DNA of 64,000 nt, taken from positions 59,084-123,083 of the forward strand of contig NZ_JBLOUI010000003.1 in assembly GCF_047807365.1 (NCBI RefSeq), in the 5' to 3' direction. The translations under genes were made by a program, and so were the position numbers. This DNA is from Peptacetobacter sp900539645 (GTDB lineage Bacteria > Bacillota > Clostridia > Peptostreptococcales > Peptostreptococcaceae). Under the pieces are notes generated by a model, which was not told the DNA's origin, ran no database searches, and was given only the letters and a program-made list of their open reading frames with translations. Positions 52,313 through 59,993 of the stretch are shown piece after piece (the stretch's first letter is position 1; every line of letters begins with the position of its first letter).

Positions 52313-52728
52313 TAACAAAAAAATAATTCTGTATATGTAATATTTATATTTAAGAGGTGATATTATTTTAGAATATAATGAATTAATAAAAAATAATAAA
52401 ATAGTCATAAATAATAAAACATATATAGGATTAGAAAAATATGGTCGCATTATATAGTGATATATAATGAAAACCTCGAATATCAGAGAACACCCTTAGA
52501 GTTTCAATTACTAAGCATTAGAGAAATCAAAATGTGGCTAGTCTAATCAGCTAGGTATAGTAAAAAGATTGAAAATTGGGCAATTCTGAGAGATAGTCCT
52601 AAGTCTTAATATTTTAATTTAAGATATGGAAAGCTCGCAACGACTACCAAGAGGTATCCGAGATAATATCAACGATAATGGTATAGTCTACTCCCCTAAT
52701 AAATATCGGGAAACCGAGGGTATAAAGG
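52313..52728 (+). ncRNA. Group I intron in the polymerase gene
   Basis: A 416-nt intron. The core strands GCAACGACTACC (about 52636) and GGTATAGTCTACTCC (about 52679) form the conserved P7/P3 region. The 5' exon ends in T and the intron ends in G, and splicing keeps the frame (1212 plus 1896 nt). The insertion lies exactly inside the catalytic PDID codons, a typical homing target. I could not identify the internal guide sequence with confidence. Confidence 0.85.
52368..52457 (+). pseudogene. Remnant of an intron-encoded homing endonuclease
   Basis: Behind AGAGGTGAT a 29-codon frame reads LEYNELIKNNKIVINNKTYI-GLEKYGRII and stops. INxKTYIGLEKYGRI resembles the N-terminus of phage HNH homing endonucleases. 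It has no ATG, GTG or TTG start (ATT at 52365 is the nearest). Likely a truncated relic. Confidence 0.4.
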
Positions 52729-54624
52729 ATAGATTTAAACACATCTGACCAAGAACCATTTATAAAAGCTACAGAAGAATTAGTTGGTAAAGAAAATTGT
52801 GCTTGGATGTTGTCATATAAACCATTACAAGAAAAATCTGCTTTTAGATTATATTGTAAAGGAATAGGATTAAATATTTCTCAATATGATTCGGTATCTA
52901 AAGATTTAGATTTATATAAAGAAGATTCTAAATGGAAAGATATAATAAAAAAATCTAAAAAGTTTGTAGGAGTTATAGAAAGTATTTCTCCTTCACCTTG
53001 TTCTATGGTTATATATGACAAAGATGTTTCTGAAGAAATAGGACTTATAAAAACAACTGATAAAATATGTTGTTTATTAGATGGCTATAACTGTGATAAA
53101 TATAAATATCTAAAAAATGATTATCTTAAAGTTGAAGTTTGGAAATTAATACAAAGAGTTTGTGAAAAGGCAAATATACCTATACCAAGCATAATAGAAT
53201 TAGAAAAAAAAATAGATAAAAAAACTTGGGATATATATGCAAATGGTATTACTTGTACTATAAACCAAGCTGATTCAGATTTTTCAAAAAATTTAGCAAA
53301 AGAATATAATCCTAAATCTGTTGCAGAAATGTCTGCTTTTGTAGCTTCAATTAGACCGGGATTTTCTTCATTACTAAATAATTTTATAAGAAGAGAAACA
53401 TATACAACAAATGTTCTTGAGTTAGATGAATTACTAGAGGATTCTTTCCATTATTTAATGTATCAGGAATCTATAATGAAATATTTAATATGGTTAGGAA
53501 TAGAGGAATCTAAAACTTATGATATTTTAAAAAAGATAGCTAAGAAAAAATTTAAACCTGAAGAATTAGAAGAATTACATAAAAAATTGAAATCTAATTG
53601 GAAAGAAAAAATTGGTTCTGAAGAAAATTTTGAAGAAACTTGGCAAGTTGTAGAAGATGCTTCGAGATATTCTTTTAATGCAAGTCATTCTTTAAGTTAT
53701 GCCTATGATTCAATTTATTGTGCATACTTAAAAAGTCATTATCCGTTTGAATACTATGCAGAAGCACTTAATATGTATTCAGATGATACAACTAGAACTG
53801 CTAAAATGACAAATGAATTAAAGTATTTTGATATTAAATTACAGAATCCTAGTTTTATAAATGCTGACTATAATTACTCAATAGATAAAGAAAATAGAAT
53901 TATATATAAGGGTATGAATAGTATAAAATATCTTAATGAAAAATGTTGCAAAAGAATATCTGAGTTATCAAAGAATAAACCAAATGATTTTATAACATTA
54001 TTAAATGAATTAAAAGGTTATGCTAATTCAAGACAAATAGATGTTTTAATAGGTTTAGGTTTTTTTGAGTATTATGGAAAATCTAATAAATTAAGGGATA
54101 TAGTTAAATTATATGACAATGTATATTCTAAAAAACAATTTAAGAAAGAAAAGATAAAAGATTATGAAGATATGTTTAGAAAATATTCAAATGTAGAAAC
54201 AGAAAAAATATTTAAAGATGTAGATTTAGACAATCTTTGTAATGAATTATCAGATAAATATATAGAAAATACAGATATATCAAATAGAGAAAGGGTAGAA
54301 TACTTCTTAGAATATACAGGAACTTGCGACTTGAAGTTTAGTAATGTTGGGAAATGGAATTGTGTTCTTATGGAAAAACCAACGAGATATAAAAGATATT
54401 CTAAGATTAAACTTTATAATTTATTAATGGGTAAAAGTCACGAATTTAAGATATCTAATGATATTTTAGATGAAAATAAAATAAATGTTTATGACCTAAT
54501 TAATGTCAGCTATATAGAAAAGAAGCCAAAATCTAAAAAAGTGGGTGATAAATGGATAAAAGACCATAACGATTTAGATTGCTGGTTAATAGATTATGAG
54601 ATATTAGAAAAATCAAATGTTTAA
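52729..54624 (+). CDS. DNA polymerase III alpha subunit, exon 2
   Basis: 631 codons plus stop. It starts IDLNTSDQEPFIKATEELVGKENCAWMLSYKPLQEKSAFRLYCKGIGLNI, the palm-to-fingers region, followed by fingers and a helix-hairpin-helix-like segment (SFNASHSLSYAYDSIYCAYLKSHYPFEYYAEALNMYSDD), as in DnaE/PolC. The last 150 residues form an OB-like domain. The reading frame is continuous upstream of the first internal ATG (52807) to the intron boundary. Confidence 0.88.
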   Translation: MDLNTSDQEPFIKATEELVGKENCAWMLSYKPLQEKSAFRLYCKGIGLNISQYDSVSKDLDLYKEDSKWKDIIKKSKKFVGVIESISPSPCSMVIYDKDVSEEIGLIKTTDKICCLLDGYNCDKYKYLKNDYLKVEVWKLIQRVCEKANIPIPSIIELEKKIDKKTWDIYANGITCTINQADSDFSKNLAKEYNPKSVAEMSAFVASIRPGFSSLLNNFIRRETYTTNVLELDELLEDSFHYLMYQESIMKYLIWLGIEESKTYDILKKIAKKKFKPEELEELHKKLKSNWKEKIGSEENFEETWQVVEDASRYSFNASHSLSYAYDSIYCAYLKSHYPFEYYAEALNMYSDDTTRTAKMTNELKYFDIKLQNPSFINADYNYSIDKENRIIYKGMNSIKYLNEKCCKRISELSKNKPNDFITLLNELKGYANSRQIDVLIGLGFFEYYGKSNKLRDIVKLYDNVYSKKQFKKEKIKDYEDMFRKYSNVETEKIFKDVDLDNLCNELSDKYIENTDISNRERVEYFLEYTGTCDLKFSNVGKWNCVLMEKPTRYKRYSKIKLYNLLMGKSHEFKISNDILDENKINVYDLINVSYIEKKPKSKKVGDKWIKDHNDLDCWLIDYEILEKSNV

Positions 54625-54919
54625 TAAAATTTATAGAAGAAAAGAATATATAATATTTAGAGTTAGAAATGGATATGTAGTTCAAAATACTAAAAAGAAA
54701 TTTGAAGAAGGTCATACTCATATAAAAAATTACAATATGGCAAAGAAATTAATAGATTTATCTATTAAAAATGAAGTGCCTAGAAACACTAAGAATACAT
54801 ATATTTTAGAAAGTTTATATCGTATTTCAAATAATGTTGAATATAAGGAGAGAATAAAAAATGAACAAGAAAAAACAAACAATAATAAGCATAGCTATGG
54901 CAACAATGTTGTTGGGTAG
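54617..54919 (+). CDS. Hypothetical basic protein
   Basis: A 100-residue Lys/Asn-rich protein starting within the polymerase stop region (ATG overlaps TTTAATAA). Its last 20 codons overlap the start of the 3D-domain gene. No family recognised. Confidence 0.5.
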   Translation: MFNKIYRRKEYIIFRVRNGYVVQNTKKKFEEGHTHIKNYNMAKKLIDLSIKNEVPRNTKNTYILESLYRISNNVEYKERIKNEQEKTNNNKHSYGNNVVG

Positions 54920-55445
54920 TATGAGTTATGAAATAATTAAAGAAAAAGAACAAATAGATAAATTAAATAACGAAAAGAAAATTATGATAGAAAAATACGA
55001 AAAAGAATATGATATGCTTAATAAAAAATATAAAGATTCACAGAAAGAATTAGATTATTATAAATCAGATGAATATATTGAAAGTATAAAGTTATCTAAG
55101 TTGCAGAAAGCTACAGGGCTAGATGTAAAAGGATATTATAAGGAAAATTTTAAATTCACTTATTATACTGCTTTACCTTCTGAAAATGGTGGATATACAG
55201 TTACTTGTAATGGTGAGCCATTAAGAGATGGAATAGTAGCTAGTAACTATTATCCTCAAGGAACAAAGTTATATATAGATGGAAAGGTTTATACGGTAGC
55301 AGATAGAGGTAGTAGCAGATTCAATTCACCTAATAGACTAGATGTGTTTGTTGGTAAATATGGTGGTGAATCTTCAGGGGAATATTTAAAAAGGGTAAAT
55401 AATATGGGTGTTAAGAATACAGAAGGTTTTGTTTTAGAAATTTAA
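54861..55445 (+). CDS. Secreted 3D-domain protein (lytic/cell-wall type)
   Basis: A 194-residue protein with AAGGAGAG before the ATG. An N-terminal signal or anchor (KKKQTIISIAMATMLLGSMSY), a coiled-coil stalk (residues 25-75) and a C-terminal 3D double-psi barrel: RDGIVASNYYPQGTKLYIDGKVYTVADRGSSRF...NRLDVFVG with the conserved Asp residues. Such domains occur in cell-wall hydrolases and resuscitation factors; a wall-remodelling role is likely. Confidence 0.8.
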   Translation: MNKKKQTIISIAMATMLLGSMSYEIIKEKEQIDKLNNEKKIMIEKYEKEYDMLNKKYKDSQKELDYYKSDEYIESIKLSKLQKATGLDVKGYYKENFKFTYYTALPSENGGYTVTCNGEPLRDGIVASNYYPQGTKLYIDGKVYTVADRGSSRFNSPNRLDVFVGKYGGESSGEYLKRVNNMGVKNTEGFVLEI

Positions 55446-55458
55446 AATAAATTATCAC

Positions 55459-55487
55459 TTGATACTCTATTTTGAATGTGATATAAT
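55459..55487 (+). promoter_or_regulatory. Promoter (TTGATAC family) with leader hairpin
   Basis: TTGATA, 17-bp spacer CTCTATTTTGAATGTGA, TATAAT. A GAGAAAGAT/ATCTTTCTC hairpin (about 55497-55520) lies in the transcribed leader. Confidence 0.9.
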
Positions 55488-55546
55488 ATAAATATAGAGA
55501 AAGATTTGTTTATCTTTCTCTTAAAATATTATAAAAGGAGAATAAA

Positions 55547-55774
55547 ATGAATATATTAGAAGCGATTAAAGTAATGAGAGAAGGTAAGAAGGTAAAAGGA
55601 AAAACTTGGCACGAAGGATATTACTGTTTCTATGATAAGATTATAAATACATTCGTTTTATATGATTTAGAATTTGATAATTTAAAAGAACTTACTATAG
55701 AAGAATTTACTGATTTAGATGGGTATCATTTAGTAGAAGAATTAGAAAAATTAGAATATGAAATAGTTGAATAA
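55547..55774 (+). CDS. Short Tad2/DUF2829-like protein
   Basis: A 75-residue protein with AAAGGAG before the ATG. MNILEAIKVMREGKKVKGKTWHEGYYCFYDK follows the Tad2-like N-terminal pattern more closely than the longer paralogues. It lacks the Cys module. A candidate anti-defence protein by family resemblance only. Confidence 0.55.
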   Translation: MNILEAIKVMREGKKVKGKTWHEGYYCFYDKIINTFVLYDLEFDNLKELTIEEFTDLDGYHLVEELEKLEYEIVE

Positions 55775-55811
55775 TATAATATTAAATATAAAAATTAAAG
55801 GACTGAAATAA

Positions 55812-56227
55812 ATGGCGTATATAGATTATGGTGTGTTAATTAAAAAAATAAACAAATAATAAAAGAACATGATGATATGATTACTTTAGATAATGGAATT
55901 AATATTGGGTTTTATTATTTGAATATAACTATAGGAAATAATGAAGATTACCATAAAGATTTATGGTTTTGTGATTTAGAATCTTATACAGCAAAATATC
56001 CGTATGAAAAGTATAGAATGAAAAAGAATATTTATGGAATAAAAATAGATTCTAAAAGAATAGATAATAAGGAAAGATACTATACAATAATCAAATATAA
56101 AAATGATTTATATGAAGTTATTCACGGTTGGGGTATAGATGAAAATTTTGATTTAATTTATAGCAAGACTAATAAATTAATGAGTAAATTAAATAGATTT
56201 ATGAGAGATACAACTAATTTAAAATAA
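55812..56227 (+). pseudogene. Hypothetical protein frameshifted at an A7 tract
   Basis: ATG at 55812 opens MAYIDYGVLIKK and stops at a TAA shortly after AAAAAAA (55842-55848). One extra A would join it to the 116-codon frame beginning at 55877, giving one 138-residue protein (MAYIDYGVLIKKNKQIIKEHDD...). The MAYIDYG start is typical of a small phage protein family. Slippage, decay or sequencing error are all possible. Confidence 0.55.
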
Positions 56228-56239
56228 TAGGAGGTAAAA

Positions 56240-56764
56240 ATGAGAAGGATAAATCAGTATTTTATTTGTAAACCTAATACACCTGTAACAAAAGAATTAG
56301 ATAAATATTATGAAGAAACAAATAAAAATTTAGAGCTTATGAGAGAAATTGCAGAAGAAATAGGTATAGAAAGTGAAGAAATTGCTTTTTCTTATTGTGG
56401 TGATTTTTGTTTTATTCCTACAGATAAAGATTTAGAAAAATTTAAAAATCAAATATCTAAATATAGTAGAGGATATTATAGATTCAAAAGGAATACTAAG
56501 ATATATAAATTTATAGAAGAAAAATATAAAAAACGGAATATACATTTACCTAAAGTTATGTTAAAGAAAATATTGAATATACATGATGATAGAGAGTTTT
56601 GGTTTGGGAAATCAGATATATCTTGTGGGTTTATGAAATATGAAGATACTTACTTATTAGAAATAGATACGCATATAATAAATAGTGATTACTTAGAAGA
56701 ACTGACAGCTTCGGATTATTATAAAATATCAGAAAGATTAATAGAAAAATCAAATAATAAATAG
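56240..56764 (+). CDS. Hypothetical protein
   Basis: A 174-residue protein with GGAGG before its ATG. Mixed alpha/beta (ELMREIAEEIGIESEEIAFSYCGDFCFIPT). No family recognised; small-phage-protein appearance. Confidence 0.55.
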   Translation: MRRINQYFICKPNTPVTKELDKYYEETNKNLELMREIAEEIGIESEEIAFSYCGDFCFIPTDKDLEKFKNQISKYSRGYYRFKRNTKIYKFIEEKYKKRNIHLPKVMLKKILNIHDDREFWFGKSDISCGFMKYEDTYLLEIDTHIINSDYLEELTASDYYKISERLIEKSNNK

Positions 56765-56784
56765 GTTAGAAAGGAAGTAAATTA

Positions 56785-57329
56785 ATGATAGTACAGCAAA
56801 TACGGAATTCAAAAAACGATGAATTTTATACACCTAAATATGCTATAACACCATTATTGAAATATTTGAAACCTAAGAGTAATATATGGTGTCCTTTTGA
56901 TAAAGAAGAAAGTTTATATGTAAAAATATTAAGAAAACAAGGACATAATGTAATAGCAACACATATTTGTAATGGGGGGACTTCTTTAAGTTTTCTAAAG
57001 AAGAAATAAACAATTGGAATTTAGATTATATAATATCTAACCCACCTTATTCTATAAAAGGTGATATATTGCAAAGATTATTTGAATTGGAAATACCATT
57101 TGCTATGCTTGTTGGTGTAGTAGGTTTATTTGAAAGTCAAAAGAGATTCGATATGTTTAAAAATAATACGTTTGAAATAATGTATTTGAATAAGAGAGTT
57201 TCTTATTTTAAAGATTATAATGATTTGAAACCTGCTTTAAATCCACCGTTTTCAAGTGTATATATAACATCAAATATATTACCGAATAGAATAGTTTTTG
57301 AAGAAATAGATAAAAAAGATTTAGTTTAG
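56785..57329 (+). pseudogene. N6-adenine-type DNA methyltransferase interrupted at a G6 tract
   Basis: The first frame (ATG 56785) reads NDEFYTPKYAITPLLKYLKPKSNIWCPFDKEES and stops at 57009. A second frame from just after the G-tract reads DFFKFSKEEINNWNLDYIISNPPYSIKGDIL..., containing the catalytic NPPY motif, to 57329. The switch point is exactly GGGGGG (56974-56979). Seven (or four) G would give one 181-residue enzyme. A G6 run is remarkable in such an AT-rich sequence and is a classical slippage site. No ribosome binding site serves the second half. Confidence 0.75.
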
Positions 57330-57350
57330 TTGATACACAATTTTAAAAAT
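57330..57350 (+). promoter_or_regulatory. TTGATAC element facing the invertible segment
   Basis: TTGATACACAATTTTAAAAA lies just outside the left inverted repeat, pointing at the methyltransferase gene. It is fixed while the start of the gene flips. Confidence 0.5.
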
Positions 57351-57354
57351 AAAA

Positions 57355-57540
57355 TCAGATTTTTATCTACATTATGTATTGCACAATAGCTATTTATAGC
57401 ACCTTTATCTATTTCACTAAATGCTAATAATTCATATTTGATTTTTAAATTTTCTAATGCTTTTTCAAAAGCACCTATTCCTGAGAATAAACTTACTACT
57501 TTTAATTTCTTTTCCATTAAATTCCTCCATAAAAATCTGA
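57355..57540. mobile_element. Invertible DNA segment carrying the start of a C5-methyltransferase gene
   Basis: TCAGATTTTTAT (57355-57366) and ATAAAAATCTGA (57529-57540) are perfect 12-bp inverted repeats, extendable outward to 17 bp with one mismatch (TAAAWTCAGATTTTTAT). Between them, on the minus strand, lie GGAGG, an ATG (57515-57517) and the N-terminus MEKKLKVVSLFSGIGAFEKA of a C5-cytosine methyltransferase. The rest of that enzyme is on the plus strand immediately outside. Inverting the segment gives one uninterrupted frame through the repeat (NVDKN-LNLGDITQ). This copy is in the OFF orientation. Confidence 0.88.
57367..57517 (-). pseudogene. Inverted 5' part of the C5-cytosine methyltransferase gene
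   Basis: About 50 codons with motif I FSGIGAFE and the SAM-binding acidic stretch AFSEIDKGAINSYCAIHNVD. It has its own GGAGG but runs out of frame into plus-strand promoter sequence and stops at 57326, so no enzyme is made in this orientation. It belongs to the gene at 57541-58331. Confidence 0.85.
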
Positions 57541-58331
57541 ATTTAGGTGATATAACTCAGATTGATTTAGATAAATTTAATGGATTAGAGGTAGATTTAT
57601 TAACTCACGGTTCACCTTGTCAGGACTTTAGTATAATTGGCAAAGGTGTAGGTGGGGATGAAGGATGTAATACAAGAAGTTCTTTAATGTGGAACTCTGT
57701 TGAAGTAATTAAAAGATGTAAACCTAAAGTTGTTATTTGGGAAAATGTTAAAAATGTATTATCAAAAAATAATATACATAATTTTGAAAAATATTTAGAT
57801 AACTTAAAAAACTTAGGATATACAAATCATTATAAAGTACTAAATTCTAAAGATTTTGGTATTCCGCAAAATAGAAAAAGAATATTTGTTATATCAATAT
57901 TAGATAATCAGATAGATTTTGATTTTAAAAATTTAAAAGAAATAAAAATGAGAAATGTATTTGATTATTTAGAAAATATTAAAAATGAAAAATATATAAT
58001 AAAAGGCAAAATGTTAGAAAAAGTAGAAACTCATTGTAATTCTAATTATAAATTAAAAATAATAAGGGAATGTGTAAATACTATTTCTACAAAGCAGGAT
58101 AGAAGTCCTAATGCCGGTATAGTTGATTTAGGAGAAGGTAGATATAGATTACTTACCGAAAAAGAATGTTTTAGATTAATGGGTTTTAGTGATAAAGATT
58201 ATAAATTAGCAGAAAGTGTTAATAAAGGAAAAGAAAGATTTAAAAATGGTAAACTTTATAAACAAGCAGGTAATAGTATAGTTGTAGATGTTCTTATGGC
58301 TATATTTCAAGAATTGTATTTAAAGGAGTAA
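57541..58331 (+). CDS. C5-cytosine DNA methyltransferase, body of the gene (start inverted)
   Basis: From the right inverted repeat onward the frame encodes LGDITQIDLDKFNGLEVDLLTHGSPCQDFS with the catalytic PCQ (motif IV), WENVKNVL (motif VI, ENV), IPQNRKRIFVIS (motif VIII) and the C-terminal KQAGNSIVV (motif X). Only motif I is missing; it lies inverted just upstream. In the ON orientation the complete gene would start at the equivalent of 57378 and encode 317 residues, normal for this family. Upstream codons of the plus-strand frame (57438-57530) are antisense to the inverted part and not real. Confidence 0.88.
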
Positions 58332-58338
58332 ATATTAA

Positions 58339-58761
58339 ATGAATAAAGATAATACTTTTTATTTATTAATAGTAGGTAGTAGACAAAGTGCCTTTACTAC
58401 AAGTAGATATTTTGAATTATTTACTGATTGTGTAGATAAAGTATTAGAAAACCAAAAGAATAAAGAGATAATAATAATTCAAGGTGGTTGCCCTACAGGT
58501 GGTGACTACCTTGCTAGAAAATATGCTTTAACTAAAGGATATAAATTAGAAGAATTTCAAGCAGATTGGGATAAATATGGCAAATTTGCCGGATATATTA
58601 GAAATAAAGAAATGCACGAATATATATCAAAATATTCTAATCGTGGAGTATTTGCTTGGTGGGATGGAAAAAGTAAAGGTACTGCACATAGTTTTGAATT
58701 AGCTAAAAAATATCATAATCCTATTAGAATTTATAATCTTTTTGAAAGAAAATGGATATAA
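58339..58761 (+). CDS. SLOG/DUF2493-type nucleotide-binding protein
   Basis: A 140-residue Rossmann-like protein: LLIVGSRQSAF at the N-terminus, then IIIQGGCPTGGDYLARKYA and FAWWDGKSKGTAHSFELAKKY. This is the pattern of the DUF2493/YspA-like branch of the SLOG superfamily, thought to bind nucleotides or nucleotide-derived signals. It lies directly behind the switchable methyltransferase. Confidence 0.75.
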   Translation: MNKDNTFYLLIVGSRQSAFTTSRYFELFTDCVDKVLENQKNKEIIIIQGGCPTGGDYLARKYALTKGYKLEEFQADWDKYGKFAGYIRNKEMHEYISKYSNRGVFAWWDGKSKGTAHSFELAKKYHNPIRIYNLFERKWI

Positions 58762-58772
58762 GGAGGTACAAA

Positions 58773-59150
58773 ATGAATATAATAATGAGAAAAAAGGCAG
58801 AAAACACAGAGATAGAATTTTTAGAAAGAGATAATTCTTTAAATTGGTTTTTATCATTAGTAAATTTACTTGATGATATAGAAAGTATAGAATGTATAGA
58901 TTCAAAAGAATTGAAAGAAAAAACTTATTTTAATAATTCATATCTTACAGTTCTTGCAGATGAAATAGAACCTGAAAATAGACCTTTAAATTTATTTGCA
59001 AGTAATTTATGTAATAAAGAAGTTAGAGGAGATGTTCTTATTTGTAAGATAATAGAAGATGAAACAATAGAAGTAGGTTTTGATATTGTAGGATTTAATT
59101 CTATAGAAGAAGCTAAATTATACTTAAACAAATATAAAGAGGAGAAATAA
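58773..59150 (+). CDS. DUF3846-like hypothetical protein
   Basis: A 125-residue protein; ATG at 58773 after AGGAGG. The C-terminal part (ENRPLNLFASNLCNKEVRGDVLICKI) resembles the DUF3846 pattern. Function unknown. Confidence 0.55.
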   Translation: MNIIMRKKAENTEIEFLERDNSLNWFLSLVNLLDDIESIECIDSKELKEKTYFNNSYLTVLADEIEPENRPLNLFASNLCNKEVRGDVLICKIIEDETIEVGFDIVGFNSIEEAKLYLNKYKEEK

Positions 59151-59151
59151 T

Positions 59152-59619
59152 ATGATAGAGATAAAAAGAAATCCTAATGGAGATACAAGAACTGCTACAA
59201 AAGATGTAACATTTGAAGAATTTAGAGAAGCAAATAAACAACATATATTAGACGTTATGAATACTATGACTATGTTAAGTAGTGCATTAAGAAAACGTGC
59301 TTACAGACACGATTTTACTAAAGTAATAAAAAAAGAAAAATTTTATAAAGATTTTAAAGATACTTTAGAAAATGGAATAAACTTTGTAGAAGGTGAATGG
59401 TATCAGGAGCATATAAATAAAGAAAGACATCATCTTACTTCTAAATGTCCTGAAGATGTAAATTTAATAGATGTTATTGAGATGATTTGCGATTGTGTTT
59501 GTGCAGGACTTTCTCGAAGTGGTGAAGTTAGAGAATTAGAAATAACAGATGAGATATTAAAGAAGGCAGTTAATAATACAGTTGAGTTATTAACTAGTAA
59601 TATAGAGGTTATAGATTAA
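59152..59619 (+). CDS. DUF5662-like protein
   Basis: A 155-residue protein. GDTRTATKDVTFEEFREANKQHILDV and YRHDFTK...FYKDFKDTL match a phage family with conserved His and Asp residues that looks like an HD-type helical fold. Enzymatic role unproven. Confidence 0.6.
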   Translation: MIEIKRNPNGDTRTATKDVTFEEFREANKQHILDVMNTMTMLSSALRKRAYRHDFTKVIKKEKFYKDFKDTLENGINFVEGEWYQEHINKERHHLTSKCPEDVNLIDVIEMICDCVCAGLSRSGEVRELEITDEILKKAVNNTVELLTSNIEVID

Positions 59620-59984
59620 TGGATAATGAAGAATTTGATTTAAAAGAAATTATTGTAACTTGGATATGTTATAGTGTCGTTCTTATTTGTTCATTTTTAA
59701 TATCTGAAATAATACACATAACAATAGGAGTTGAATATACGTTTTTAGGTACATTTAGTATAGTTGTGTTTACTCAGATATTAATAATAATATATAGAAT
59801 AATTTTTGAAAATCGGGAATTAACATTGGAAAATATATTAAAAATGAATACAGAAGCAGGTTTAGATTTAATTAAATTCTTGCTTATATGTTTAATATTT
59901 TTTGGTGTTTTTAAACTACCTATAACAATATTGAATTGTATTGCAATAGTTTGTTTATTTACTATAATATTAATGTTTATTTAG
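59619..59984 (+). CDS. Membrane protein with three or four helices
   Basis: A 121-residue hydrophobic protein whose ATG overlaps the previous stop. Helices at residues about 12-30, 40-65 and 85-120. No family recognised; a possible membrane effector or holin-like protein. Confidence 0.6.
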   Translation: MDNEEFDLKEIIVTWICYSVVLICSFLISEIIHITIGVEYTFLGTFSIVVFTQILIIIYRIIFENRELTLENILKMNTEAGLDLIKFLLICLIFFGVFKLPITILNCIAIVCLFTIILMFI

Positions 59985-59993
59985 GAGGTAATA

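Noticed and set aside
57438..57530. N-terminal extension of the C5-methyltransferase starting at ATG 57438
   Set aside because: These codons are antisense to the genuine inverted N-terminus; the family's motif I is on the other strand.
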